Positions 8,799-16,527 of a DNA stretch of 34,667 nt are shown in pieces. Under the pieces are notes generated by a model that was not told where the DNA came from, searched no databases, and saw only the letters and a program-made list of their open reading frames with translations. The position numbers and the translations under genes were made by a program. Position 1 is the first letter of the stretch. Every line of letters begins with the position of its first letter. Source of the stretch: Methanobacteriota archaeon (GTDB lineage Archaea; Thermoplasmatota; Poseidoniia; Poseidoniales; Poseidoniaceae); the NCBI GenBank assembly GCA_002726845.1, contig PBSP01000065.1, positions 1 through 34,667 on the forward strand, in the 5' to 3' direction.

Positions 8799-10103
8799 CA
8801 ATCGGTCCAGGAACATTGGGTCTGCAATTTGGTGAAGATTTGGTCCCTCAACGACTCCGCCCGTTTTCGTGGCAAGCAGAACGGCAGTCATCTGAATGCG
8901 GTGATCGTCGGATGTTCGAATCGGCTCCGTCGGTTTCTTTAATCGTTGATTTCCTTCTATAGAAAGGCCATCATCCTCAATTTTACACGAAAGTCCGAAC
9001 GATTTGAGGAGGGTTGCTGTGGATTTAATGCGGTTGCTTTCTTTGTATTTGGCGTGTTGAGCACCACGCAATCGGCCACCACCTGAAAGGGCGAGAATCG
9101 CCGCCAAAGGTGGAAGCAAGTCGTTAGCATCTCGCAAATCAATATCAACGTACTGAACATCATTGTTGTGAGTTAGGACTCCATCCAAATCCTGAATTCC
9201 AAAAGCGCACAAATGAGTCATTAGTATCTCATGACCGAGTGCATCATCGGGTAGGACTGGATTTTGAATCGTAATCGATTGTTGAGTCAACGAACATGCA
9301 AGGATTGGGAATGCCATCATTGAAGCATCTGGGGGTACATGCCATTCTTCTGGTGGATTCGATGACCAAGCCTGTATTGTTGTTTTGTTGTTTTCGATGA
9401 CGAATTTTGCACCGCTTTCTTGCATTAACTTGAGTGTTAGTTCGGCATGCCGACGACTCACGCCTTCACCAATCGTTTCGACAGTCATCGGTTCTTGCAA
9501 ATCGGAGGTTGAGAGCAATAAACTGGAGAACGGTTGCGACGAACGACTCACATCAACGCGAAGTTTGTTGTCTTGCCAAGGACCATTCATTGTAATTGGT
9601 AGGGTTCCTTCACTCGCCGTTTCGGACACTTTTACACCAACTCCTACAAGTGCATCGAGAAGATCGGAGTGGTGCCGATTTCGTAAGCTGGAATCACCAT
9701 CAAGAGTGTTGGTAAAATCGAGTCGAGAACATAAGCCAATAAGGAATCTCAAAGACGTTCCAGAATTACCGGCGTTCAATACATCCGCTGTTGGTTCAAA
9801 CCGCCGCATTCCTCTACCAACAATTTTCATGCCATCACCGATTTGCTCAAATGTTGTACCAAGGCGGGTTAAACATTGCCGCATACTTTCTGCATCGTCG
9901 CCAAGTTGGTTGAATCCGAGCAATGTATGTTCTTTGTTACTTAGAGCACACAAATACAACATACGGATAAGATGGCTCTTTGAAGGGGGAAGAACCCATG
10001 GTGCATTTTTAATCGTGGAAGGTTGGATTTCAAGAGCAGGAATATCGATTGAATTCTGAATCTTCCCGCTAGGCTCACCGTGGTTTACCTCGGTGTTGCC
10101 CAT
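8757..10103 (-). CDS. aroA: 5-enolpyruvylshikimate-3-phosphate synthase
   Basis: This enzyme joins phosphoenolpyruvate to shikimate 3-phosphate in the aromatic amino acid pathway. The substrate-binding motif PPSKSHLIR lies at residues 39-47, NAGNSGTSLR at 110-119 and the C-terminal SDDHRIQM segment near residue 405; all are diagnostic. At 448 aa it is slightly longer than the usual 425-430, because about 20 extra residues precede the first beta strand. No internal Met offers a better start. It is a single gene between mutL (convergent, 42-base overlap) and moaA (divergent, 70 bases apart). Confidence 0.96.
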   Translation of the reverse strand: MGNTEVNHGEPSGKIQNSIDIPALEIQPSTIKNAPWVLPPSKSHLIRMLYLCALSNKEHTLLGFNQLGDDAESMRQCLTRLGTTFEQIGDGMKIVGRGMRRFEPTADVLNAGNSGTSLRFLIGLCSRLDFTNTLDGDSSLRNRHHSDLLDALVGVGVKVSETASEGTLPITMNGPWQDNKLRVDVSRSSQPFSSLLLSTSDLQEPMTVETIGEGVSRRHAELTLKLMQESGAKFVIENNKTTIQAWSSNPPEEWHVPPDASMMAFPILACSLTQQSITIQNPVLPDDALGHEILMTHLCAFGIQDLDGVLTHNNDVQYVDIDLRDANDLLPPLAAILALSGGGRLRGAQHAKYKESNRIKSTATLLKSFGLSCKIEDDGLSIEGNQRLKKPTEPIRTSDDHRIQMTAVLLATKTGGVVEGPNLHQIADPMFLDRLSSMPTEVLVKRVQ

Positions 10104-10173
10104 GAATCTCCCAGAAAATCATATCAGATGAAGGCTTGCAAACATTCACAACACAAAACCAACTGGTTGTTCC

Positions 10174-11175
10174 ATGGCTATTGAGGATACACACAATCGT
10201 CCTCTCCTAGACCTACGAATTTCAGTAACCGATCGGTGCAACATGCGATGCCGTTATTGCATGCCAAGAGAACATTTTGATCGAAACCATCGGTATTTGC
10301 CGAAAGAGGATATTCTGAGTTTTGAGGAAATCGTGTGTGTGGTCAAGGCATTGATTCCACAAGGCCTTCGTAAAGTACGCCTGACGGGAGGCGAACCTCT
10401 TCTGCGCCGGGATTTGCATGAATTAATCCACCAGATACGCTCGTGCTCTCCAGAACTCGATATTGCAATTACAACAAACGGTTTGCTGCTGAAAAAACAT
10501 TTGAATCAATTGCATCAGGCGGGATTAAGTCGGGTAACGGTATCTTTGGATTCCTTGGACGAGAAGATCTTTCAATCCATGGGCGATACCAAAGCCCACC
10601 CATCTATTGTTCTCGACGCTATCGATGCAGCCCAAAATATCGGTCTTCCGGTGAAAATCAATACGGTTGTCAAAAAAGGCGTCAACGATCAACATGTTGT
10701 TTCAATGGTTGAAGCATTTGGGCCTCGCAACATCCCCGTTCGATTCATCGAATTTATGGACGTGGGAACGACCAATGACTGGAATCTAGAGAACGTTGTA
10801 TCAGCAGATACAATGCGTTCATCTCTTGCGCGTCATTTTGGCCCTCTTCGACCTCGCCAACCAATCCATAAAAGTGATGTTGCAAATGTTTACACGACGA
10901 AGGAAGGCTGGAGCATTGGTTTCATCGAATCCATCACAAATCCATTTTGCGGTGATTGTACACGCGCACGGCTTTCAGCAAACGGCAGCATCTACACCTG
11001 CCTTTTTTCAAACAAAGGTCAAGATGTAAGGGGTATTTTGCGTATGGGTGGCACGCCAGGAGACATCTCACAAGCTATTCAATCGATTTGGATGAATCGA
11101 ACAGATCGATATTCTGAGCGACGAACAGAACAAACCAAACGCCTGAAGGTAGAAATGTCGTATATTGGTGGTTGA
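10174..11175 (+). CDS. moaA: GTP 3',8-cyclase MoaA
   Basis: This radical SAM enzyme converts GTP in the first step of molybdopterin cofactor synthesis. The SAM cluster motif C-x3-C-x2-C is at Cys22, Cys26 and Cys29. GGEPL, the SAM-binding motif, follows near residue 70. The second, GTP-binding cluster is C-x2-C-x13-C at Cys259, Cys262 and Cys276. The protein ends in SYIGG, and the C-terminal Gly-Gly is a known functional feature of MoaA. At 333 aa it is complete. No other moa genes are visible. The 70-base gap to aroA should hold both promoters. The LON-domain gene follows after 6 bases. Confidence 0.96.
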   Translation: MAIEDTHNRPLLDLRISVTDRCNMRCRYCMPREHFDRNHRYLPKEDILSFEEIVCVVKALIPQGLRKVRLTGGEPLLRRDLHELIHQIRSCSPELDIAITTNGLLLKKHLNQLHQAGLSRVTVSLDSLDEKIFQSMGDTKAHPSIVLDAIDAAQNIGLPVKINTVVKKGVNDQHVVSMVEAFGPRNIPVRFIEFMDVGTTNDWNLENVVSADTMRSSLARHFGPLRPRQPIHKSDVANVYTTKEGWSIGFIESITNPFCGDCTRARLSANGSIYTCLFSNKGQDVRGILRMGGTPGDISQAIQSIWMNRTDRYSERRTEQTKRLKVEMSYIGG

Positions 11176-11181
11176 ATCACA

Positions 11182-11964
11182 ATGCTTGAAGAGGATGAAG
11201 CAACGTCAGAAGACATGAACGCAGAACAAACCATACCATTGTTCGTTTTACCATCTGGAATCTTTCCAACAGTGAGCGAATCGCTACGTGTTTTCGAACC
11301 CAGATACAAGCAAATGCTTGATGATTGCACAATTGATGAACACCCATTCGGTTATATCGCACACGACCCTGATTCGGAATCCATCGATGGGTGGTCTCAA
11401 CCCTCCACATTTGGAGTGTTGTGCACGCTTGAAGACATGCGCGAGCAAGGAACGAATCTTACATTTACGGCTAACGGTAACCAGAGGTTTGAGGTTCTCG
11501 ATGTGGTACAATCCGCTCTACCTTCGATGCCATTCGGCGATGTGTACCCCAGCGTTGATGATTTGGTAGAACAATACGCAGATGACTCCCCAAAAGGGAA
11601 GTTGTATCTGCGAGCGAAAATCAGGTTACTTGATGAACTCGAAGGTGAACTTACTGCTGAACATTGGGCATCCTTCCTTCACGATTGGGCTCAACACATT
11701 GTTGATGTTAACTCAATTTTCCGAGACGATCAGATTGAACTTGAACAAATGCTTCTTATTCTTGAAGAAGAATTTCTGCCGTACGAAACTTCTTCTCTTT
11801 GGCAGGTCGCCAATGCAGTGCTGGACAAACAAGAAGACCGTCAATCCGCTCTTCGCTCATCGTCATCAGAGGATGTGTTTGAAATCCTTCAGACCGCATT
11901 GAGTGAAAAAAACGCTCAACTCAATTTCATTCGCACGCTGAGTGATGCGGACGACCAATCATGA
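11182..11964 (+). CDS. LON substrate-binding (PUA-like) domain protein
   Basis: The first about 200 residues match the N-terminal domain of Lon protease, here without the AAA+ and protease parts. The diagnostic start IPLFVLPSGIFPTVSESLRV is followed by FEPRYKQML, and a GNQRFEVL strand lies near residue 100. Stand-alone LON-domain proteins are widespread and poorly characterised; substrate binding is inferred. The C-terminal about 60 residues are acidic and helical. It is 260 aa from the ATG at 11182, and a second ATG at 11215 would remove an acidic leader. It follows moaA by 6 bases and is probably cotranscribed. Its last 6 bases overlap the convergent pilin gene. Confidence 0.8.
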   Translation: MLEEDEATSEDMNAEQTIPLFVLPSGIFPTVSESLRVFEPRYKQMLDDCTIDEHPFGYIAHDPDSESIDGWSQPSTFGVLCTLEDMREQGTNLTFTANGNQRFEVLDVVQSALPSMPFGDVYPSVDDLVEQYADDSPKGKLYLRAKIRLLDELEGELTAEHWASFLHDWAQHIVDVNSIFRDDQIELEQMLLILEEEFLPYETSSLWQVANAVLDKQEDRQSALRSSSSEDVFEILQTALSEKNAQLNFIRTLSDADDQS

Positions 11965-12447
11965 AACCATTGGCGGTAATTCAACACGGACAAGAACGTA
12001 CTGAATGCTTTGGTCGGACAAAGTGAAAATCCACACGCCTTCATCCGTGCCCATTTGGCTTGAATGCAGAACAAAGTAATCCCCTGCAGACATGGAGTAA
12101 CTTGCATCTCGGTCATGGAAGGATATGTTTGAACCAATTACAGAATAAACGTCTGCATCGCTTACAATGCCTGTGAAAGAGGAATTACTGCTTGCGCCTT
12201 GTTCTTGAAGGTTGAAGGAAATAAAGCCTGGATCGAGGGTTTGATCCAAACTTGTGATTCGAATGACATGATATCCATTGTCAAGAGATCTGACGCTAAC
12301 GGTCATTTGTGGGGGAGCCTTTTCTGCTGTGTTTAGAGCACCTTGCATGAGTACGAAGACCATACCAGAGAGCATAACGGTGATGGCAAGAAGGAGAACG
12401 GTCGCTATAACAGGGCTGACCGCCTCGTCTTCTATCCGTTCTCTCAT
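11959..12447 (-). CDS. Archaeal type IV pilin-like protein (class III signal peptide)
   Basis: The N-terminus reads MRERIEDE then AVSPVIATVLLLAITVML, the classic archaeal pilin arrangement: a short charged leader, a prepilin-peptidase site near Glu8-Ala9 and a hydrophobic helix for filament assembly. The remaining about 125 residues are a Ser-rich, beta-strand-rich head, as expected for an exported subunit. The ATG at 12447 fits this better than a TTG at 12456. Length is 162 aa. It lies 55 bases after geranylgeranyl reductase and about 6 kb from the secretion ATPase cluster. Whether it forms filaments or is a minor pilin cannot be told. Its 3' end overlaps the LON gene by 6 bases. Confidence 0.8.
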   Translation of the reverse strand: MRERIEDEAVSPVIATVLLLAITVMLSGMVFVLMQGALNTAEKAPPQMTVSVRSLDNGYHVIRITSLDQTLDPGFISFNLQEQGASSNSSFTGIVSDADVYSVIGSNISFHDRDASYSMSAGDYFVLHSSQMGTDEGVWIFTLSDQSIQYVLVRVELPPMVS

Positions 12448-12502
12448 CAAATTCAACCAACGGGTCGTCTTTATTCAAAACACCGATGGAATCGAGCGAA
12501 AA

Positions 12503-13603
12503 TCACAGAATAAAGAACATTCTTTTGCAGGTTACGGCTCTCCAAACGATTCCTTTTGTCAGTCTATTGAAAAGCAGGTTCAACATCCAATTTGGAAGAC
12601 GAAACATCAAGGAACCTATTTTGAAGGACCGTTTCGAGTTTTTCATAACCTTCCCCATTTGTTTTTTCCAAATATCCTCATACGTTGACAACGGAACATT
12701 GTTTTCGAGATGTTCATGGATGACTTCACCAGCAATTCGCCCTCCAATCATTGCAATGGTGATCCCTGCTCCATTGGAAGGGAGCACCATTCCAGCTGAA
12801 TCGCCAACCAACATGAAGTTGCCTTTGACGAAGGATTTCAGTGTTCCAGACATTGGTAGCCCGCCAGCTCCATTGAAGGTGGTTTCACCGTCGTATTTGG
12901 ATATGAAATTATCAGCGTAATGGTTGAGTGTTTTTCCTTTTGCAAAAGATCGTTGTATGCCTAAACCGATGTTGGCACCACCCGTTTTAGGAAACATCCA
13001 AGCATAGCCCCCAGGTGCGACTGAGCCAAAATGCAACTCTACCGCATCACCAAAGTTGCCATCCATTAAACAGAATTTTACTGGAATTGTGGTCGATTTC
13101 TCGTCCCAATATTCTCTTCGAATTGGTCCATTATGTCCACCAGCGTCAACAATCACTTTCGCGGTAAGCGTGGTTCCGTCTCTGAGGAAAACCGTGTTTC
13201 CTTCTGCGCGTAGTACACGTTTGCCAACCATGTAGTTTGCACCGGATTTTTTTGCGATTTTGACGAGATTTTCATCGTGAATCACACGATTCAACATCAA
13301 CCCTTCAAAACGATACTTTAGAGCTTTACCGGAAGGCGTGATAATGTGCATTTGGTCGCAGGTCATGGAAATGGCTTCATCGGGTGTTTGAAACAAATCA
13401 TCAACGTCAGGAACGTCAGGACACAATCGCTTCATTTCTTCATTGCTGGGGACCAATTCTCCACATTGAAGTGGTGAACCAATTGGGTCCCGGCCATCAA
13501 TGACGAGAACATTTACGCCTTTTTGGGCAGCATAGCGGGCTACTGTGCTGCCCGCAGGTCCTCCACCGATAACGATGGCGTCGTAATCAAACTCGCTTGA
13601 CAA
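12503..13603 (-). CDS. Geranylgeranyl reductase family flavoprotein
   Basis: This FAD enzyme family saturates geranylgeranyl chains; in archaea it reduces the ether-lipid precursor at the membrane. The dinucleotide-binding motif VIGGGPAGST starts at residue 11, the family motif YAWMFP is at 200-205, and the second FAD motif VGDSAG is at 266-271. The C-terminal about 60 residues are basic and hydrophobic, consistent with membrane association. The start is TTG at 13603, with GAGGG 6 bases upstream. It follows GGPP synthase by 9 bases, so substrate synthesis and reduction are probably cotranscribed. That context favours a lipid role over a chlorophyll role. Length is 366 aa. Confidence 0.9.
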   Translation of the reverse strand: MSSEFDYDAIVIGGGPAGSTVARYAAQKGVNVLVIDGRDPIGSPLQCGELVPSNEEMKRLCPDVPDVDDLFQTPDEAISMTCDQMHIITPSGKALKYRFEGLMLNRVIHDENLVKIAKKSGANYMVGKRVLRAEGNTVFLRDGTTLTAKVIVDAGGHNGPIRREYWDEKSTTIPVKFCLMDGNFGDAVELHFGSVAPGGYAWMFPKTGGANIGLGIQRSFAKGKTLNHYADNFISKYDGETTFNGAGGLPMSGTLKSFVKGNFMLVGDSAGMVLPSNGAGITIAMIGGRIAGEVIHEHLENNVPLSTYEDIWKKQMGKVMKNSKRSFKIGSLMFRLPNWMLNLLFNRLTKGIVWRAVTCKRMFFIL

Positions 13604-13612
13604 ATCCAGCCC

Positions 13613-14596
13613 TCAATTTTCTCGTGTTTGCATTTTCTCAACAATGTTCAGAAGTAGCCTTTTTGAGTTTGTATCTGGCAAGGAATCCAGTTCTTGAATC
13701 GCTCGCTCGAGATGTGTGTGCATCAAGCATTCTGAGTAGTGGATTGAGTCCGATGTGTCCAACAGAGTCATAAGTTCGTCCCAGAGATTATCGCTAAAAT
13801 TGTTGAGAATTTCTGACAGCCGCTGTCGACGTTTGCCATGGAGTAGCGTCAGAGCATGAATAAGAGGTAGTGTCATTTTCCCCTCAATAATGTCCTTGCC
13901 GCGTAATTTGCCCATGCGCTCATCGCCTCGCAGATCGAGAAGATCGTCCATGAGTTGGAATGCTATACCCAATTCCATACCAAATCGACCGAGTGCTTTG
14001 GATTGCTCTGGAGTGGCCCCCGCAATAATTGCAGCACTTTCACAAACCGCTGAAAATGGGCCAGCGGTTTTCCCTCGAACGATTTGGAGATAGTCCTCAG
14101 GAGATGTTGATAGGTCCAAAACGTGATCGAGTTGTTTGAATTCGGAAACTGCGATGTTTGCGCATGCTTCCCGTATCAAGTCGATGCACTCTTTTGTGTA
14201 TCTTCCACTCAAACCGTATCCTTGTACAAAGAGCCAATCTCCTGCAATGATGGCTTTGGGTTGACCAATCCGTTCATGGAGTGTCATTATGCCTCTGCGA
14301 AGTTTCGCTGCGTCGTTGATGTCATCATGAATCAGTGTGGCTGTGTGAATCAATTCAAATGCGATTGCGAGATCCATAATTTCATCGATGTCTTCTCCAC
14401 CTGATGCTTCGTAGCAAAAGATTCCAAGGAGCGGTCGAAGTCGTTTACCTCCAGAAAGAAGAATTTCACCGGAAAGTTTGGCAACTTCTCCAGAACCCTT
14501 GTCAATTTCTCGTTGAATGAGTGCTTCTAGCGCCACGTTGACCTTTTCTCTCGTATCTTCAAGACGGAGAAGTTGCGCTTCTGGAATTGCTTGCAC
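13613..14596 (-). CDS. idsA: Geranylgeranyl diphosphate synthase (polyprenyl synthetase)
   Basis: This enzyme condenses isopentenyl diphosphate onto allylic diphosphates to make the C20 chain of archaeal lipids. Both Asp-rich motifs are present: DDIND at residues 91-95 and DDLLD at 217-221, with the GGKRLRP substrate motif at 49-55. The residue five positions before the first motif is Ala86. A small residue there fits C20 or longer products, whereas bulky aromatic residues near there shorten products. The start is GTG at 14596, as no in-frame ATG precedes the conserved core. Length is 327 aa. It is the first gene of a unit with geranylgeranyl reductase and is divergent from the HemC-like gene 81 bases away. 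Confidence 0.93.
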   Translation of the reverse strand: MQAIPEAQLLRLEDTREKVNVALEALIQREIDKGSGEVAKLSGEILLSGGKRLRPLLGIFCYEASGGEDIDEIMDLAIAFELIHTATLIHDDINDAAKLRRGIMTLHERIGQPKAIIAGDWLFVQGYGLSGRYTKECIDLIREACANIAVSEFKQLDHVLDLSTSPEDYLQIVRGKTAGPFSAVCESAAIIAGATPEQSKALGRFGMELGIAFQLMDDLLDLRGDERMGKLRGKDIIEGKMTLPLIHALTLLHGKRRQRLSEILNNFSDNLWDELMTLLDTSDSIHYSECLMHTHLERAIQELDSLPDTNSKRLLLNIVEKMQTREN

Positions 14597-14648
14597 AATA
14601 CACTCGAAGAGGGTGTCCTTCTTAACGAGTGGGCTACGCCCATAGATT

Positions 14649-14665
14649 GCTGAGGGGACCTCAGC
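14649..14665. promoter_or_regulatory. Perfect 7-bp inverted repeat between two divergent genes
   Basis: GCTGAGG, three bases, CCTCAGC. It lies in the 81-base gap between idsA and the HemC-like gene and ends right next to the latter's ribosome binding site (GAGGTGA, 14667-14673). As DNA it could be an operator; as RNA it would form a tight hairpin against the binding site. Confidence 0.4.
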
Positions 14666-14677
14666 CGAGGTGAATTT

Positions 14678-15760
14678 ATGGAAGAAGAACGTTTGGTGTT
14701 TCTCTCAACGTCATCCCATGGCGATGGCGTACGTCACCAAATTGAGAAGGTACTTGAACAACGAAGTAAGTCCTTCAATGCAATTCTTCGACAAGTACCA
14801 AGCATAGGAGATGCCGTCAAACTCCTGACAGATGGGGTTGGTGATGTTGTGGCCATGAGCCCCGAGAATTGGTTGGAACATCAAGCCGATCACCTCAAAA
14901 TCATAGGATTGCTTACCCGCCGAGAACCGACCTGGGTTTTGGTGAGTGACGACAAGCCAGAATATCTAATCAAAAATGCGAACATTGTTTGCCATCATCC
15001 TCTCATAAAACGACAGATGCTGCGTTTGCGACAAGATTTCAACCTGTTGGATAAAGAACATGTTGGACTCAATGAATTTGATGCAGACTCCCGAGAGGAG
15101 ATTGAATTTCTTGAGAACCTCCGAGGAGAGGGTAAAATCGACGGTTATGTCGCAAAACGCTCGCAATACAATCTTCTTACAACGAAAACACGTCGTCATA
15201 CACTTGGATTGCACAAGGGTTCTCCTGAACGCTCGCATTTTGTTCCTCCTCCCTTGAATGGCTTCACGCTGCTCGTTGGACGAACCGGATTCCCAAAGAA
15301 CAAGATAGAACACATCATCGACTCGCCAGCAGAGTTTGCTTATCGTATTGAATCTGCTCTTGTCAGTAACGTCCCGGATGATCTCGTCGATTTTACAGGA
15401 ATTCACGTTGAACAACGAAGCATTGGAACGATTCTCAGAGAAGCCAAAGGCAACAACGACGATTGGACCATGACCGCAGTCATCGATCCAGAAAAAAAGG
15501 TACGAGACAAAGGAGTTCGGATTGAGATGAGAATTGAAACCATCAGTGTTGACGGTAAAGTTACGGCATCTGCTGAACAAATCGGTCCACCAGATAAGCA
15601 CAGAGTCGCCATGGTCAATCTTCTTCAGGAATGGAGCAGTATGTTGACTACCCTAACTTCGGATCATAACGCCACAAAACGCAGGATAAGAAACATGCCT
15701 GATGCGTTTCATGACGAGCGTCCTGCGATGATGCGAATTCATTCCGACGAATCGGAGTAA
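14678..15760 (+). CDS. Divergent hydroxymethylbilane synthase (HemC)-like protein
   Basis: No confident assignment. The first about 170 residues follow the layout of hydroxymethylbilane synthase: an N-terminal strand and helix ending in GDAVKLLTDGVGDVVAM, the segment IIGLLTRREPTWVLVSD (compare the family's REDPRDALVS), IVCHHPLIKRQMLRLRQDF (compare the GTSSLRRxAQL region) and a LxxLRGEGKIDGYV segment. The usual domain 3 with its dipyrromethane-binding Cys is not evident. Residues 190-360 form an alpha/beta domain I do not recognise. It may be a substrate-binding relative rather than an enzyme. The ATG at 14678 has GAGGTGA 4 bases upstream. Length is 360 aa. Its 3' end overlaps the convergent coiled-coil gene by 22 bases. 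Confidence 0.45.
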   Translation: MEEERLVFLSTSSHGDGVRHQIEKVLEQRSKSFNAILRQVPSIGDAVKLLTDGVGDVVAMSPENWLEHQADHLKIIGLLTRREPTWVLVSDDKPEYLIKNANIVCHHPLIKRQMLRLRQDFNLLDKEHVGLNEFDADSREEIEFLENLRGEGKIDGYVAKRSQYNLLTTKTRRHTLGLHKGSPERSHFVPPPLNGFTLLVGRTGFPKNKIEHIIDSPAEFAYRIESALVSNVPDDLVDFTGIHVEQRSIGTILREAKGNNDDWTMTAVIDPEKKVRDKGVRIEMRIETISVDGKVTASAEQIGPPDKHRVAMVNLLQEWSSMLTTLTSDHNATKRRIRNMPDAFHDERPAMMRIHSDESE

Positions 15761-16356
15761 CCAAGTTGACGCCTTGCCTCATCGAGTGATTGTTCGTTTT
15801 TGTTTTCACCAACTAGGACGATTTCAAAACCGTTTTCTGTCAGGTATTTTTCCAACTCAATGAGTGCTACATCGGGATTGGGATCGCACAGATTGGCAAT
15901 AATTTCGTCAATCTCTCTTCCAGTTGCCTCCCAGCCACCAGCAGCTTTTTGCAACTCAATTGCAAATCGTTCAACGATTTCAACCGCAGATCGGCTTGGC
16001 GTTTGTGCCTCTCGCAGTGAGGCTGCAACCGTTTCGTGTTGTTCACGAAGTTGTTGAATTTCGACAAGCGTCGATTGAAGAACGCCTCTGAATTCCTCGA
16101 GGTTGTTGTTTTTGGAATACCGTCGATGTGCTTTGTCCAATTTTCCACTGATTGAGGATGCACCAGCTGCAATTGCTTCTTTCGCCTTCACCGCTTGAAC
16201 GATAGCTTCGCTTGCGAGTTGGATTCGTTGACTTAGCGTATCGTTGAAACGCCTTGTTTGATCGGCGACATCTCTTCGCACAATTTCACGAAGCGTGTTA
16301 CCAAGTTCGTTGGCTTCTTTGAGCATGGTCTTTGCTGCTTTTTCTGCTGACACCAT
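15739..16356 (-). CDS. Coiled-coil protein of unknown function
   Basis: The protein has 205 residues, no recognised domain, and is almost entirely helical by composition. Residues 1-75 and 85-120 show heptad-like spacing with many Ala, Glu, Gln and Arg, consistent with coiled coils. A C-terminal segment of about 60 residues (from about 140) looks globular and ends in an acidic tail. No membrane segment or signal peptide is seen. GGTGA lies just upstream of the ATG at 16356. It is convergent with the HemC-like gene (22-base overlap) and divergent from the SAP-like gene. Nothing in the context gives a role. Confidence 0.6.
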   Translation of the reverse strand: MVSAEKAAKTMLKEANELGNTLREIVRRDVADQTRRFNDTLSQRIQLASEAIVQAVKAKEAIAAGASSISGKLDKAHRRYSKNNNLEEFRGVLQSTLVEIQQLREQHETVAASLREAQTPSRSAVEIVERFAIELQKAAGGWEATGREIDEIIANLCDPNPDVALIELEKYLTENGFEIVLVGENKNEQSLDEARRQLGYSDSSE

Positions 16357-16447
16357 TCCATCACCGTCAAACCCTGCGTGTCGAACGTGTTTGAAGGTTT
16401 AGTCAAAGAAAGGCAAAAATTTGCGTTCTCTCGCTCGAAACAATCGA

Positions 16448-16461
16448 AGCCGAAAACGGCT
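16448..16461. promoter_or_regulatory. Short dyad upstream of the SAP-like gene
   Basis: AGCCG, AAAA, CGGCT: a perfect 5-bp inverted repeat in the 171-base gap between two divergent genes, ending about 20 bases before the BRE/TATA-like element of the plus-strand gene. It could be an operator; short dyads also arise by chance. Confidence 0.25.
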
Positions 16462-16480
16462 CATTGATGCCAATTTGACA

Positions 16481-16497
16481 GCGAAACCACATATACT
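16481..16497 (+). promoter_or_regulatory. BRE/TATA-like promoter of the SAP-like gene
   Basis: GCGAAACC followed by ACATATACT resembles an archaeal BRE plus TATA box. The TATA part is about 32-37 bases before the ATG at 16528. Initiation about 25 bases downstream would leave a short leader that still holds the ribosome binding site AGGTGA (16518-16523). The spacing fits well, but no start site is measured. Confidence 0.5.
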
Positions 16498-16527
16498 GTA
16501 AGGAAACAACCAAGCATAGGTGAACTG

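Noticed and set aside
10145..10170. Weak dyad AACCA-AC-TGGTT before moaA
   Set aside because: A 5-bp stem with a 2-base loop is close to chance and cannot form a good hairpin.
12503..15760. Idea that geranylgeranyl reductase plus a HemC-like protein mark a chlorophyll pathway
   Set aside because: No magnesium chelatase or other chlorophyll gene is present, and the GGPP synthase neighbour fits archaeal lipid synthesis.
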